64,000 nucleotides of DNA from Phormidium tenue FACHB-1050 (GCF_014696925.1 NZ_JACJQY010000004.1:124001-188000); one strand, 5' to 3'. Numbered from the stretch's first letter, positions 45,343-57,084 are shown. Notes: generated from the letters alone by a model not told the origin. A program made the numbers and translations.

Positions 45343-45377
45343 CAAAGCACAAAACGGCTAAGCCGTTTTGTGCTTTG
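45343..45377 (-). terminator. 17-bp hairpin after enolase
   Basis: CAAAGCACAAAACGGCT (45343-45359) pairs exactly with 45361-45377, 13 bases beyond the enolase stop on the minus strand. Together with the preceding hairpin it is a plausible end for the eno transcript, though without a T-run. Confidence 0.55.
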
Positions 45378-45390
45378 GTATTACGATTAC

Positions 45391-46695
<1,305 letters not shown>

Positions 46696-46804
46696 TTAAG
46701 TAAAGCTAGTCGCAACAATCTTACAGTTTTGCGTTGTCCCATTTCTCAAATGTTAGGTCTTCATCAAAAAAATTGACAAAATTCACTTTTTGGTATGCTT
46801 TATA

Positions 46805-46863
46805 GCTCCAAGTCAAAAGAGAATGGCGGCGTGAAGCGCCGCCATTCTCTTTTGACTTGGAGC
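46805..46863. repeat. GGCGGCG-core hairpin, 28-bp stem
   Basis: Arms 46805-46832 and 46836-46863 pair around GAA with a T-G pair next to the loop, which changes the usual GCGAAGC to GTGAAGC. Confidence 0.88.
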
Positions 46864-46880
46864 GTGAAACTCTGAGATTT

Positions 46881-46938
46881 GGGCTTGGAAACCAAGCCCC
46901 TACTTTTACAAATATGTAGGGATTTGGTCTCCAAATCC
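46881..46938. repeat. Two small GGxxxTGG-type hairpins
   Basis: GGGCTTGG-AAA-CCAAGCCC (46881-46899) and GGATTTGG-TCT-CCAAATCC (46920-46938), each followed or preceded by CCCTAC/GTAGGG. The second is the inverted counterpart of 7511-7529. They fill the 331-bp spacer upstream of eno with the hairpin at 46805. Confidence 0.75.
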
Positions 46939-47005
46939 TTTTTTAGGATGATTCAGTAAGAATCAATTTTTTGGTGACACGGCTTTGCCGTGCCACCAAA
47001 AAACT

Positions 47006-47686
47006 TTAACTGCGTTCTATCAATACTTGTTTTAAACGCATGGGATCGCCCTGATCAATAACTTTGCCATGCTCTAATAAAAATGCACCATCAGCATAAT
47101 CCAACTCATTTAATCGATGCGTAACCCATAGAGCCGTCAGATTTTTTTGTTTGACCAACTCTCGCACCGAAGCAACCAGATCGGTTTGATTTTCGCCATC
47201 CAATAAAGCTGTAGGTTCGTCTAGTAATAAAACTTCCGCATGACGTGCGATCGCCCCTGCGATCGCCACCCGTTGTTTTTGACCACCACTGAGAGCATAA
47301 ATGGGGCGACGGAGCATTTGCTCTAGATTAACCGCGCTCAGGGATTCTTTGACTCGATGCAAAGTTTCTATGTAGGAAAGATTTTCGGATGCTAAGCCAA
47401 AGGCAATATCTGCGCCGACCGTTGGCATCACTAATTGATGATCGGGATTTTGAAATACAAAGCCAATACGGGAGCCGATCTCAATATCGCCACAGCTTGG
47501 TTTGAGCAAACCTGCTAGGAGCCTAAGCAAAGTCGATTTGCCACTGCCGTTAGTACCCAACAGCATCCAAAATTCCCCTTTTGGTACAGATAAGGTGCAG
47601 CGATCGAGGACGGTTTCGCCTGAAGCCCATGCAAAGCTAAGATCGCGAACACTGATGGCGGTGGTTACAGATTGATCGGTGGGCAT
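47006..47686 (-). CDS. ABC transporter ATPase, energy-coupling-factor (EcfA/CbiO) type
   Basis: The 226-residue protein has Walker A (LGTNGSGKSTLL), Q-loop within VFQNPDHQLVMPTV, the ABC signature LSGGQKQRVAIA, Walker B (EVLLLDEPTALLD) and the H-loop (WVTHRLNEL). The QNPDHQ phrase is typical of ECF/cobalt-type ATPases that drive vitamin or metal uptake. No membrane partner or substrate-binding gene is next to it, so the substrate cannot be inferred. Confidence 0.88.
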   Translation of the reverse strand: MPTDQSVTTAISVRDLSFAWASGETVLDRCTLSVPKGEFWMLLGTNGSGKSTLLRLLAGLLKPSCGDIEIGSRIGFVFQNPDHQLVMPTVGADIAFGLASENLSYIETLHRVKESLSAVNLEQMLRRPIYALSGGQKQRVAIAGAIARHAEVLLLDEPTALLDGENQTDLVASVRELVKQKNLTALWVTHRLNELDYADGAFLLEHGKVIDQGDPMRLKQVLIERS

Positions 47687-47728
47687 TGTTAATAGCAGGT
47701 ATGTACTTGTACAAAAAATTACTTAACC

Positions 47729-47765
47729 CCTTAGAGTTGCGCCCCTGTGGGGCGCAACTCTAAGG
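47729..47765. repeat. GCGCCCC-core hairpin, 17-bp stem
   Basis: CCTTAGAGTTGCGCCCC (47729-47745) pairs exactly with 47749-47765 around TGT. It lies 1 base beyond the UPF0367 stop on the minus strand. Confidence 0.85.
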
Positions 47766-47766
47766 A

Positions 47767-48030
47767 TTAGCCACGGATAAAGCCTGCGCCCATATTCGCA
47801 GAAGCCCCTGACTTTTCAGAAACCTGCACAGCCGAGATTTCGCTGGCAAGTACTGAGACTTTCTTGCCTTCCTGTTTTTCGCAGGTTAATTCCAAGATTT
47901 TGGTATTACCGTCAGCGATCGCATTAGCGATTTCACGATAAAGCGCCTCAGCATTTTCTTGCTCCTTGCGCTGTACAGACAAAGCGATCGGATTATTTTT
48001 GAGGGTGATTTCAACTGTATACATCAGCAT
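47767..48030 (-). CDS. UPF0367-family small protein
   Basis: The 87-residue product reads YTVEITLKNNPIALSVQRKE, then ILELTCEKQEGKKVSVLASE and ISAVQVSEKSG, which is the UPF0367 pattern conserved in cyanobacteria. Function unknown. ATG at 48030 and 48024 are both in frame. CAGGA upstream is 12 bases from the first, slightly favouring 48030, while the family usually begins at the second Met. The Gly-rich C-terminal tail (ANMGAGFIRG) extends beyond the core. Confidence 0.83.
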   Translation of the reverse strand: MLMYTVEITLKNNPIALSVQRKEQENAEALYREIANAIADGNTKILELTCEKQEGKKVSVLASEISAVQVSEKSGASANMGAGFIRG

Positions 48031-48183
48031 TGATTCGGTTGTCCTGCCTAGAAATGAAAGGTAGATAGAGTCGTTACAAGGTTTAGCGCAGATGCATTAG
48101 TGATTTGCATACCTGTTTATTACCTTCAGTATGCCATTGCATAGACAATCAAGGTGAGGTTTGTGCAGTAGAGCATCCCGTAA

Positions 48184-48240
48184 TAGGAACAAAAAGATGA
48201 GTGGCGGCGCGAAGCGCCGCCACTCATCTTTTTGTTCCTA
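48184..48240. repeat. GGCGGCGC-core hairpin, 27-bp perfect stem
   Basis: Arms 48184-48210 and 48214-48240 pair exactly around GAA with GCGAAGC in the centre. It is a close relative of 6370-6436; two outer base pairs differ, and both have changed on both arms. Confidence 0.9.
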
Positions 48241-48308
48241 GCTATCTCTTGATGTAAATCTTGGAATTAAGATACATAATAAGAATTGATGCGAAATTAG
48301 CTGCGTTT

Positions 48309-49565
48309 ATGATCGTAAAAGGTTTAGAACTACCCAACTGGGAAAATATTAAACGGGAGTGGCGTGATGCCGATCCTTTATTACTGATTTTCCCGATCCT
48401 ATTGATGATTTTAGGTGGCATTGCCATTTATAGTTCAGACTTTCGCTCTCAGCGCACCGAATGGTGGCAGCATTGGGTCACAGGCTCGGTTGGGCTGGTT
48501 GCCATGTTTGCGATCGCCCGTTTTCACTACGATCAGTTATTGCGGTTGCACTGGATCACCTATGCAATCACCAATATCTCTTTGGTTTTGGTGATGATTG
48601 TTGGCACAACGGCACTTGGTGCAGAACGTTGGATTACGATCGGTGGGTTTAATATCCAGCCTTCAGAATTTGCCAAGGTCGGAATAATTATTTCCTTAGC
48701 TGCGGTGATGCACGATCGCCCGATTCAAAGTCCCATCGATGCTTTTAAAGTGGCTTGGGTGACCGTACCGCCTTGGATATTGATTTTTTTACAACCGAAC
48801 CTTGGTACATCTCTGGTGTTCGCCGCGATTACAATTGGGATGCTCTATTGGGCGGGTGCAAGTTTAGGGTGGTTGGTACTTATATTTTCGCCAATTGTGT
48901 CCGCAGTCCTATTTTCACTTTATTTACCCGCTTGGATTGTTTGGGTAATCCTGATGGGTGTAGCAGCTTGGGTATCATTACCTTGGTTTCGGATTGTCAG
49001 CACAGTGATTGCAGTAGTAGTCAACTTGGTGTCTGGCCAAGCAGGAACTTTATTGTGGAATATTCTCCATGATTATCAAAAAAAGCGCCTGCTGCTATTT
49101 ATCGACCCTAATCAAGATCCTCTCGGTGCTGGCTATCACGTCATCCAGTCCAAAATTGCGATCGGTGCTGGGCAACTCCTTGGTCAAGGATGGCTCAAAG
49201 GTACACAAACACAGTTAAATTTTATTCCTGAACAACATACTGACTTCATTTTTTCGGCGATCGGAGAGGAGTTTGGCTTTGCTGGTTGTCTTTGTGTTTT
49301 GTTGTTGTTCTTGGGAGTTTGTTGGCGCTTGTTGGTGGTTGCGGTAAATGCACGGGATAACTTTGGTTCGCTCTTGGCGATCGGTGTATTTTCTTTCATC
49401 CTATTTCAAACCTTTGTCAACATTGGGATGAATATTAATGTTGCGCCAGTGACAGGAATTCCTTTGCCTTGGCTCAGTTATGGACGCTCGGCACTAATTG
49501 CTAATTTTATGGCGATCGGTTTGGTGGAGTCTGTGGCAGCCCATCGCCGCACAATCAAATTCTAA
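48309..49565 (+). CDS. rodA: Rod-shape peptidoglycan glycosyltransferase RodA (SEDS family)
   Basis: The roughly 418-residue polytopic protein has the SEDS marks: GAERWITIGGFNIQPSEFAK, the FIDPNQDPLGAGYHVIQSK loop with the catalytic Asp region, GQGWLKGTQTQLNFIPEQHT, DFIFSAIGEEFG and PVTGIPLPWLSYGRSALI. It polymerises lipid II for the lateral wall with a class B PBP. I prefer ATG at 48309; an in-frame TTG at 48261 would add 16 residues. A hairpin with T-run overlaps its stop. Confidence 0.93.
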   Translation: MIVKGLELPNWENIKREWRDADPLLLIFPILLMILGGIAIYSSDFRSQRTEWWQHWVTGSVGLVAMFAIARFHYDQLLRLHWITYAITNISLVLVMIVGTTALGAERWITIGGFNIQPSEFAKVGIIISLAAVMHDRPIQSPIDAFKVAWVTVPPWILIFLQPNLGTSLVFAAITIGMLYWAGASLGWLVLIFSPIVSAVLFSLYLPAWIVWVILMGVAAWVSLPWFRIVSTVIAVVVNLVSGQAGTLLWNILHDYQKKRLLLFIDPNQDPLGAGYHVIQSKIAIGAGQLLGQGWLKGTQTQLNFIPEQHTDFIFSAIGEEFGFAGCLCVLLLFLGVCWRLLVVAVNARDNFGSLLAIGVFSFILFQTFVNIGMNINVAPVTGIPLPWLSYGRSALIANFMAIGLVESVAAHRRTIKF

Positions 49566-49600
49566 AAGAAGAAGGCGCAAAGCGCCTTCTTCTTTTTTTA
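49564..49600 (+). terminator. Intrinsic terminator of rodA
   Basis: AAAAGAAGAAGGCGC (49564-49578) pairs exactly with 49582-49596 around AAA, then continues with T residues. The left arm includes the end of the stop codon. GC-rich stem top and a T-rich 3' side make this a good intrinsic terminator. Confidence 0.8.
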
Positions 49601-49641
49601 GCTTTTACGCTTTAACTTTATCTAGACTCAGTTTTAAAATC

Positions 49642-50610
49642 ATGCCGACACAAATACAAGATTATCGATCGCCTAAAGTCACCGTTATCGGTGCGGGTAA
49701 TGTCGGCGGTATGCTTGCACAGCGTATTGCCAAACAAAATTTGGCAGATGTGGTGCTATGCGATGTTGTCCAAGGAAAACCGCAGGGAATTGCCCTTGAT
49801 CTTGCCCAAGCGCATACCATCTCCAATCACGATCGCCAAATTATCGGCACTAACGACTATAACGACACCAAAGACTCAGATGTCATTGTGATTACCGCAG
49901 GCTTGCCACGCAAAGAAGGGATGAGTCGTAATGATCTGCTGAAAATTAATGCATCAATTATCAAGGAGGTGGTGCAGAAGGCGATCGCGCTATCTCCCCA
50001 TGCAATTTTGTTGATTGTTACTAATCCTCTTGATGTGATGACCTATCTCGCATGGCAAGTAAGTGGGTTACCACCTCAGAGAGTAATTGGGATGGCGGGA
50101 GTGCTAGATGCGGCGAGATTTCAAACTTTTATTGCGATGGAATTAGGGATTTCCACGGCAGATATTTACACCACGGTTTTGGGTGGACATGGTGATTTGA
50201 TGTTGCCTTTACCACGACTATCGACGGTAAATGGGATACCGATTACCGAGCTACTGTCAGAGGAGGCGATCGCTAGACTCGTAGAGCGAACTCGTAATGG
50301 CGGAGCCGAAATCGTCAAGTTACTCCAAAATGGGAGTGCCTATTTTGCGCCATCGGCAGCCGCCTATGTAATGGTAGAAGCAATTATTAGCGATCGACAT
50401 CGAATTTATCCTGCGGCGGCTCATCTTAGTGGTGAGTATGGATTAACAGATATATTCATGGGTGTACCAGTGCAAATAGGACGACAAGGTGTCGAAAAAG
50501 TGATTGAGCTGAAACTTACAGACGCTGAACTTGCTGCTCTCCACGCATCAGCCTCATCGATCAAAGAAAATATCGGGATTCTACAATTTAAACCAGAATC
50601 CAATTTTTAA
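49642..50610 (+). CDS. mdh: Malate dehydrogenase (LDH-like type)
   Basis: The 322-residue product has the NAD-binding VTVIGAGNVGGMLAQRI, TAGLPRKEGMSRNDLL (substrate-loop Arg residues), VTNPLDVMTYLAWQVSGLP and the catalytic-His segment VLGGHGDLMLPLPR. These favour malate over lactate dehydrogenase. It oxidises malate to oxaloacetate with NAD. I chose ATG at 49642; the frame is open to 49498 inside rodA, but those residues are basic and unlike the family. Confidence 0.94.
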   Translation: MPTQIQDYRSPKVTVIGAGNVGGMLAQRIAKQNLADVVLCDVVQGKPQGIALDLAQAHTISNHDRQIIGTNDYNDTKDSDVIVITAGLPRKEGMSRNDLLKINASIIKEVVQKAIALSPHAILLIVTNPLDVMTYLAWQVSGLPPQRVIGMAGVLDAARFQTFIAMELGISTADIYTTVLGGHGDLMLPLPRLSTVNGIPITELLSEEAIARLVERTRNGGAEIVKLLQNGSAYFAPSAAAYVMVEAIISDRHRIYPAAAHLSGEYGLTDIFMGVPVQIGRQGVEKVIELKLTDAELAALHASASSIKENIGILQFKPESNF

Positions 50611-50660
50611 TTGCGCGGCAAAGTCGCGCTAAGTAGCTAGGCATAATTAATCACAAAGCA

Positions 50661-50705
50661 AAACCCTTAAAGTAGCGCCCCAGTGGGGAGCAACTTTAAG
50701 GGTTT
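50661..50705. repeat. GCGCCCC-core imperfect hairpin
   Basis: 21-bp arms (50661-50681, 50685-50705) pair around AGT with two mismatches. It lies downstream of mdh. Confidence 0.8.
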
Positions 50706-50848
50706 GATAATTTATTGTAATGAAATTAACTGTTAAGTTTTGGGAATAGTGGATAGGTCAAATAAACAACCAAGAACCTTTCATGAAATAGCGATCGCTG
50801 TATCATGTAGAGAAATGATACGTAAAACTTATTTTCATATCGATCACC

Positions 50849-52780
50849 ATGACCAATGCTGAAGCAATTCTTGCAGGCAGATATCAAATTGTAAAACCGC
50901 TTGGTGGTGGTGGTTTTGGGCAAACATTTTTAGCACGGGATTTACAACTGCCCAATCAGCCTGCTTGTGTCGTTAAGCAGCTCAAGCTGCAATTGCTTAA
51001 ACCTCAAGAACTAGCGATCGCCAAACGCCTATTTGATAGCGAAGCAAAGACTTTGCACGACTTGGGAGTTCACGATCAGATTCCAAGGCTGTTCGCTCAC
51101 TTTGAGCAAAATGGTGAATTTTATCTAGTGCAGGAGTATGTCGAAGGTCAAACCTTGGAGTCGGAGATTGGTGCTGGAAAACAATGGCAACAGGCTCAAT
51201 TGATTTCCAGTTTGTACGATATTTTGCAAGTTCTCGCTTTTGTCCATAGCTGCCAAGTGATTCATCGTGATATTAAACCTGCTAACTTGATTCGTCGTCG
51301 TAGCGATCGCAAAATCGTCCTGATTGACTTTGGGGCAGTCAAAGCCCTGAATCCAGACTCTTTAGAACGCTTTATGCAAGATGAAAACCAGACTCGTAGT
51401 GTTGTGGTTGGCTCATTGGTGTACATGCCAAATGAACAATTAGCAGGGCAGCCAAAATTTTGTAGTGATGTCTATGCTTTAGGAATAATGTGCCTACAGG
51501 CTTTCACGGGGCTTTCCTTTAGAGAATTACCAAAGGATAAACAAACCAATGAATACAGTTGTGCCTTGGCTGTTGCTCAGGTCAACCTTAAAATTAATTC
51601 AGGACTAGCCGCAATTATTGACAAAATGGTGCGATATGACTATCGCCAAAGATATCATGATGCGACAGAGGCTCTGCTAGCACTGGAGAACCTTCTCCGC
51701 AATGCCAAGGCTGCAACAACTATTTCTAGACCGCCGCAACAACAGCAACAGCAACAATTTCAATTAGAAGAGCCTGAAGGGCAAATAGAACTAGGTTCTC
51801 ATTTTTACATTCAGCGACCTCCCATTGAAAAAGACTGTCTCGCAACTATGCTGCGGGCTGGCTCCCTAATTCGGATTAAAGCTCCCCGCCAAATGGGAAA
51901 GTCATCTTTGCTATCACGTACTCTAGCCTTTGCCAAGCATAAGGGCTATCAAGTTGCCCACTTATATTTTCAACAAGCAGATAGCGCTATATTTGATGAT
52001 CTGGATTTATTTCTGCAATGGTTTTGCGCCAGTATTGCTTCGGAACTAGATCTAGACGACAATTTAGAACCTTACTGGCAAGGCGTTTTGGGTAGCAAAA
52101 ACAAATGTACCAAATATTTTCAGCGTTATTTGTTGACCGCTACGGAATATCCTTTAGTCCTAGGACTAGATGAAGTAGATCTAATCTTTCAATATCCCAA
52201 AATTGCCTCTGATTTTTTTGGTTTGCTAAGAGCTTGGCATGAGAAAGCCAAGAATGAAGATGTCTGGAAAAAGTTGAGATTAGTGATTGTTCATTCTAAA
52301 GAAGTTTATATCCCTTTAAATATTAACCAGTCACCTTTTAATGTCGGATTACCGATTGAATTGCCAGAATTGAATTTGTCACAAATTGCGGACTTGGTAC
52401 AGCGACATCAACTAGATTGGCAACCTGCTCAGGTAAAACAACTGATGCTACTTACTGGTGGGCATCCATATTTAGTCAGGCAAGCACTCTACCAAATTGC
52501 TAGAGGTCGGATAAATTGGGATACTTTATTACAATTGGCTCCTACTGAAGAAGGCATTTATGGTGATCATCTCCGTCGTCAACTAGGAAACTTAAAGGAA
52601 GACCCTGAGTTGTTGGAAGCTTATAAAGAACTAGTGCAAAGCGATCGCCCTTTACAGTTAGATAGTCAAATATCCTTTAAATTGAGGAGTATCGGTTTAG
52701 TTAAGTTTGTCGGCAATCAGGTAGTTCCCATGTGTAATTTATATTATCGATATTTTCAACAAACTATGAGCAAAAACTAA
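50849..52780 (+). CDS. Ser/Thr protein kinase fused to an AAA-like (AAA_35) domain
   Basis: Residues about 10-275 are a Hanks-type kinase: GGGGFGQTFLARD (P-loop), VVKQLKL (Lys), HRDIKPANLI (about 139) and IDFGAVKAL. The SVVVGSLVYMPNEQ activation segment is typical for cyanobacterial kinases. A Gln-rich linker follows. Residues about 310-640 are an AAA-like domain starting FYIQRPPIEKDC, with Walker [11 protein letters not shown] (about 346) and LGLDEVDLIF. It presumably phosphorylates proteins under control of a nucleotide switch. The AAA part is related to the N-terminus of the next protein. Confidence 0.9.
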   Translation: MTNAEAILAGRYQIVKPLGGGGFGQTFLARDLQLPNQPACVVKQLKLQLLKPQELAIAKRLFDSEAKTLHDLGVHDQIPRLFAHFEQNGEFYLVQEYVEGQTLESEIGAGKQWQQAQLISSLYDILQVLAFVHSCQVIHRDIKPANLIRRRSDRKIVLIDFGAVKALNPDSLERFMQDENQTRSVVVGSLVYMPNEQLAGQPKFCSDVYALGIMCLQAFTGLSFRELPKDKQTNEYSCALAVAQVNLKINSGLAAIIDKMVRYDYRQRYHDATEALLALENLLRNAKAATTISRPPQQQQQQQFQLEEPEGQIELGSHFYIQRPPIEKDCLATMLRAGSLIRIKAPRQMGKSSLLSRTLAFAKHKGYQVAHLYFQQADSAIFDDLDLFLQWFCASIASELDLDDNLEPYWQGVLGSKNKCTKYFQRYLLTATEYPLVLGLDEVDLIFQYPKIASDFFGLLRAWHEKAKNEDVWKKLRLVIVHSKEVYIPLNINQSPFNVGLPIELPELNLSQIADLVQRHQLDWQPAQVKQLMLLTGGHPYLVRQALYQIARGRINWDTLLQLAPTEEGIYGDHLRRQLGNLKEDPELLEAYKELVQSDRPLQLDSQISFKLRSIGLVKFVGNQVVPMCNLYYRYFQQTMSKN

Positions 52781-52822
52781 AAGAAGAAAAAGGGTTTGCC
52801 CCTTTTTCTTCTTTTAGTTTTT
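52772..52822 (+). terminator. 23-bp hairpin at the kinase stop codon
   Basis: Arms 52772-52794 and 52800-52822 pair exactly around TTTGC; the kinase stop codon (52778-52780) is in the left arm. The 3' arm ends in TTTTAGTTTTT. It separates the kinase from the WD40 gene by partial termination or stabilises the mRNA. Confidence 0.72.
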
Positions 52823-52836
52823 ATAGAAGGTGAATG

Positions 52837-55800
52837 ATGCTTGCAGAAAGAACTACAAATTATCTATATCAGGTTGGTGGCAGTCTCTCTGTTGATGCGC
52901 CCACTTATGTGGCGCGGCAAGCTGACACCGATCTCTATGAAAGCTTAAAATCTGGAGAATTTTGTTACGTTCTAAATTCACGGCAGATGGGGAAATCGAG
53001 CCTCCGAGTCCGCACAATGAAACGCCTCCAAGAAGAAAACTTCACCTGTGCGGCGATCGATATTACGGCGATCGGCACATCTGATATTTCGCCAGAGCAG
53101 TGGTATGCGGGGCTAATTGACAGCATTATCAGCAGTTTGGATTTGTATGATTCTTTTGATTTGGAGGATTGGTGGGAACGGAACCGCTTACTATCGCCAG
53201 TGCAGCGTTTTGGGAAGTTTCTTGATGAAGGATTGCTCAAAAAAATATCTTCACCCGTAATTCTATTTGTTGATGAAATTGATAGTATTCTCAGTTTAAA
53301 TTTTGCTGTTGATGATTTCTTTGCCCTGATTCGTGAATTATTTAATCGTCGCGCCGATCGCATTGCCTATAATCGTCTGACCTTTGCACTATTTGGAGTA
53401 GCTACACCTGCGGATCTGATTCGTGATAAACAACGCACTCCTTTTAACATTGGTCGAGCGATCGAACTCAGAGGCTTTCAGTTAAAAGAAGCAAAACCCC
53501 TAATGCGAGGATTATTAGCAAAATCGCAAAATCCCGTAGCCGTTCTCAAAGCGATTCTTGCCTATACGGGTGGGCAACCATTTCTCACCCAAAAACTTTG
53601 TCAAATTATTCTGACCTCATCGGAGTCGATTCCTCTCAATCATGAACTTGTCTGGGTGAATAATTTAGTGCGATCGCGCCTAGTCGAAAACTGGGAAATA
53701 CAGGATCAGCCTGAACATTTCAAAACAATTCGCGATCGCATTCTTTGGAGCAGTGAAAATCGCCAGGGTAAACTGCTCGGACTATATCAACAAATTTTGA
53801 AGTCTGAGCCATCTTTACACAAGCTTGAATATGGAATTATTGCCGATGATAGTCCTGAACAAACGGAGTTAAGAATTACAGGACTAGTGGTTAAACGAGA
53901 GGGAAAGCTGAGGGTCTACAATCCCGTTTATGCAGCAATTTTCAATCAAAATTGGGTAAACCAAGCCCTAGCAAATTTACGACCCTATGGTGAAGCATTC
54001 AAAGCTTGGATGGATTCGGACTATCAAGATGAGTCAAGATTGTTACGTGGGCAAGCTTTGCAAGATGCTTTGGCATGGTCAGCAGATAAAAATTTAAGCA
54101 ATCATGACTACCAATTCTTTTCGGCGAGTCAAGAACTAGAAAAGCGCGAAGTGGAAATAGCTCTCTTTGCCCAAGCCGAGGCAAATCAAATTCTATCAGC
54201 AGCAAAACAAAGACTAGAAAAAACTCTGGCGGCGGAACAAGAAGCCAAGATTAGACTGGTGGAGATGCAGCAACAACTGCACGCTAGCTTAATGCAAGCT
54301 GAAGTTGTTCTCAAAAGTGCTTCTGCTAAGGCAACATTTATCCTCAATCAGCAATTTGAAGCGCTCTTAGAATCCATAGCAGCAGGGCAGCAGTTACTGG
54401 ACTTAGAAAACTCCACAGGTGAAAGAGCAAGCCTCCGAATGCATGGGATTACCGCTTTACACCAAACCGTTTACAACGTGCGCGAATATAATCACCTTAC
54501 GGGGCATCTAAATACCGTCACTTGCATTGCGATCGCGCCAAATGATTATCTCATAGCCTCAGGAAGTAGCGATCGCACCATTAAAATTTGGGATAGTAAA
54601 GGGAACCTCAAACAAACCCTAAGTGGACATACAAACTGGATTACTAGCCTAAGTTTTAGCCGCACTGGACAATATTTAGCTTCAGCGAGTCGTGACGGAA
54701 CGATTAGGCTTTGGAAAATGGATCGATTTACAAAGTTATATATTGAGCAACCCATCCAAATCCTGAAGGATCATCAATCGCCAGTCTTAGCAGTGAGATT
54801 TAGTCCTACTGATGCCATATTTGCATCCTGTGGCGAAGATGCCAAAGTTAGATTATGGCGCGATGATGGTACTGCATTTAACACCTTTACTGGCGGACAT
54901 AGCAAATGGATAACTTGTCTCTGCTTTAGTCCTGATGGAGAGCGGATAGTTACAGGTAGTGCGGATCAATTGCTAATTATTTGGAACGTCAATGGAACTA
55001 TTATAAGAACTATTAAAGCCCATGATAGATTTATTGAAGATGTGGATATTTCTCCATCTGGGCGGATTATAGCCTCTGTAAGCCGTGGGCATGACACCAA
55101 ACTTTGGAATATGGAAGGTAATCTGATCGCCGATCTTGATGGACACAGTGATAAAGTGTTGGGAGTGAGATTTCACCCTAATGGCAAATCTTTAGCTTCA
55201 GTTAGTAGAGATCGCACAGTTAAAATTTGGGATATTAAAGGTAATTTATTGAAAACTTTGTATGGACACAAAGGCAGTGTTCATAGTATCAACTTTAATA
55301 CTAACGGCAGTACCATTATCACGGGGAGCCAAGATACAACGATCAAATTTTGGCGGACTAATGGTAATTCTCTACCTTGTTTAGTTGGTCATACTGATGA
55401 GGTGAATTGCATTACTTTTAGTGCTGATAATCGGTTTATTGCCTCAGCTAGTAATGATTGTACGGTTAAAATTTGGCTAGCTAATTCTCAATTGATTACA
55501 TCTCTTGAAGGACATAAAGAAAGTGTGAATAGTGTTTGTTTTAGCCCAGACAATCGATTTTTATTATCTGTTAGTAGCGATCGCGCCATTAAAATTTGGA
55601 ATTCTAAAGGAATCTTACTTAAAAGTATATATAACGAACATGAAGCCTCGATCTACAGTGTTGCTTATCGTAGTGATGGAGAGCTATTTGCTTCGGCTAG
55701 TGCTGATTGCACAGTCAAGTTATGGAGTAAAGAAGGTGAATGGATACATACATTAATCGGTCATGCCAATGCTGTTTATCAAGTGTGTTTTAGTCCTGAT

Positions 55801-56292
55801 GGCAATATGCTAGCGACAGCAAGCCAAGATAAAACGGTTAAAATATGGCATTGGGATGGAACGTTGTTAAATACTTTTAGTGGACATACGGGTGAAGTTT
55901 ATAGTGTTTGCTTTAGTCCAGATAGTCAGACTGTGGCGAGTAGTAGTAAAGATGGCAGCATTAAATTATGGAACCTTGATGGTAAATTATTAAAAAGCCT
56001 CAATGAACATACAGCCGAAGTTAGAAGTGTTTGCTTTAGTCCCGATGGTAATGCTTTGGTATCGGGTAGTAGCGATCGCACAGTTAAGATATGGAGTATT
56101 GATGGAAAGGAACTGTTAACTCTTCAAGGACATCAATCGCCTTTGCGAAGTGTTTGCTTTAGTCCTAATGGCAAAACGATCGCCTCAGCTAGTGTCAATA
56201 GTAAGGTCATTTTATGGGATCTCAGTTTGACGCATCTGATGGAATTAGGCAACAACTGGATTCAAGACTATTTGGAAACCCATGAGCCTTGA
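52837..56292 (+). CDS. AAA-like (AAA_35) domain protein with C-terminal WD40 propeller repeats
   Basis: The roughly 1151-residue product starts with an AAA-like domain: [20 protein letters not shown], Walker [13 protein letters not shown] (about residue 48) and [10 protein letters not shown] coiled coil (about 445-500, [20 protein letters not shown]) joins it to 14 WD40-like repeats (about 550-1140), each with a GH start and a KIWD-type end, enough for two seven-blade propellers. This is a STAND-like signalling layout, though the core is not NB-ARC. The partner is unknown; the upstream kinase has the same AAA type. ATG at 52837 is 6 bases after AGAAGG; ATG 52834 is also possible. Confidence 0.9.
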   Translation: MLAERTTNYLYQVGGSLSVDAPTYVARQADTDLYESLKSGEFCYVLNSRQMGKSSLRVRTMKRLQEENFTCAAIDITAIGTSDISPEQWYAGLIDSIISSLDLYDSFDLEDWWERNRLLSPVQRFGKFLDEGLLKKISSPVILFVDEIDSILSLNFAVDDFFALIRELFNRRADRIAYNRLTFALFGVATPADLIRDKQRTPFNIGRAIELRGFQLKEAKPLMRGLLAKSQNPVAVLKAILAYTGGQPFLTQKLCQIILTSSESIPLNHELVWVNNLVRSRLVENWEIQDQPEHFKTIRDRILWSSENRQGKLLGLYQQILKSEPSLHKLEYGIIADDSPEQTELRITGLVVKREGKLRVYNPVYAAIFNQNWVNQALANLRPYGEAFKAWMDSDYQDESRLLRGQALQDALAWSADKNLSNHDYQFFSASQELEKREVEIALFAQAEANQILSAAKQRLEKTLAAEQEAKIRLVEMQQQLHASLMQAEVVLKSASAKATFILNQQFEALLESIAAGQQLLDLENSTGERASLRMHGITALHQTVYNVREYNHLTGHLNTVTCIAIAPNDYLIASGSSDRTIKIWDSKGNLKQTLSGHTNWITSLSFSRTGQYLASASRDGTIRLWKMDRFTKLYIEQPIQILKDHQSPVLAVRFSPTDAIFASCGEDAKVRLWRDDGTAFNTFTGGHSKWITCLCFSPDGERIVTGSADQLLIIWNVNGTIIRTIKAHDRFIEDVDISPSGRIIASVSRGHDTKLWNMEGNLIADLDGHSDKVLGVRFHPNGKSLASVSRDRTVKIWDIKGNLLKTLYGHKGSVHSINFNTNGSTIITGSQDTTIKFWRTNGNSLPCLVGHTDEVNCITFSADNRFIASASNDCTVKIWLANSQLITSLEGHKESVNSVCFSPDNRFLLSVSSDRAIKIWNSKGILLKSIYNEHEASIYSVAYRSDGELFASASADCTVKLWSKEGEWIHTLIGHANAVYQVCFSPDGNMLATASQDKTVKIWHWDGTLLNTFSGHTGEVYSVCFSPDSQTVASSSKDGSIKLWNLDGKLLKSLNEHTAEVRSVCFSPDGNALVSGSSDRTVKIWSIDGKELLTLQGHQSPLRSVCFSPNGKTIASASVNSKVILWDLSLTHLMELGNNWIQDYLETHEP

Positions 56293-56366
56293 CACAAAAC
56301 TATTTCCGCTAAGCATCAATTCTGTTCCAATATGCGCCTTGTGATTATTTGAGAGGCGAGCTTACT

Positions 56367-56837
56367 TTATAAAATCTCCCAAAAATCAACATTTAAGATG
56401 TCATCAATATCGTGACTAAATTGCCACTTATCTGGGAAATCAACATTTTTGAACCCTTGATTTTTCCTTACAGTACGCAAAGCAAGAGCAAAAGCTTCTT
56501 CAAATAATTCATCACTATTTACATAGCTTTTTAGGCTAGGCGACTGACTTAAAATACCGATTATTTCAAATCGAGTGCGATCAATAGTGATTTCCCATCC
56601 TGCATAGTCATACTCGCTTCTAACATAGCAACGCTTGAGTAAATGTTCGAGAAGAGTTGATAGCCTTCTTCTTAACTCGCGCCGATCTCTACCTGCCAAG
56701 CCTTCCAACTCCTCTACCAGATTTTCAATATCGAGGTTTTCTAAATTACCACTCTTTAATTGCACGATCACCGTTTCTAACCACAGATTTAGATCTTGGT
56801 CATAAAGTGATATTTTTTTTGCAATTGTTTGAGTCAT
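56367..56837 (-). CDS. DUF29-family protein
   Basis: The 156-residue product contains LYDQDLNLWLETVIVQLKSG, IENLVEELEGLAGRDRREL and LLEHLLKRCYV, then YAGWEITIDRTRFEI, the DUF29 pattern that is abundant in cyanobacteria. Function unknown. ATG at 56837 is preferred over 56858, because GGGAGA lies 7 bases upstream of it. It is convergent with the WD40 gene. Confidence 0.88.
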   Translation of the reverse strand: MTQTIAKKISLYDQDLNLWLETVIVQLKSGNLENLDIENLVEELEGLAGRDRRELRRRLSTLLEHLLKRCYVRSEYDYAGWEITIDRTRFEIIGILSQSPSLKSYVNSDELFEEAFALALRTVRKNQGFKNVDFPDKWQFSHDIDDILNVDFWEIL

Positions 56838-57023
56838 TAGAGATTCTCCCGCGATCACTCATCTCAGCTTATTCTAGTCTAGATGTTAACTGTAAGTGAT
56901 CGCCTTTTACTGCACTTATCCAAGTAGCGAGTTAGTCCCAATCTCATAAACCAAGCATTTGTCTAACATCATTTAAGGTGAACGCAAGTTCACTTCAATC
57001 AACCAGCGATCGCCTTAGACATA

Positions 57024-57050
57024 AAAAAAGCGCACTTAGTGCGCTTTTTT
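57024..57050 (-). terminator. Intrinsic terminator of transketolase
   Basis: 12-bp arms AAAAAAGCGCAC (57024-57035) and 57039-57050 around TTA, 34 bases beyond the transketolase stop. On the minus strand a GC-rich stem is followed by TTTTTTT. This is one of the few classic terminators in the window. Confidence 0.85.
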
Positions 57051-57084
57051 ATGGAAATCTTTCTCAAGGAAATACTTCTACTAT

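Noticed and set aside
49498-49641. N-terminal extension of malate dehydrogenase into rodA
   Set aside because: The residues are a frame-shifted reading of the rodA end and a terminator.
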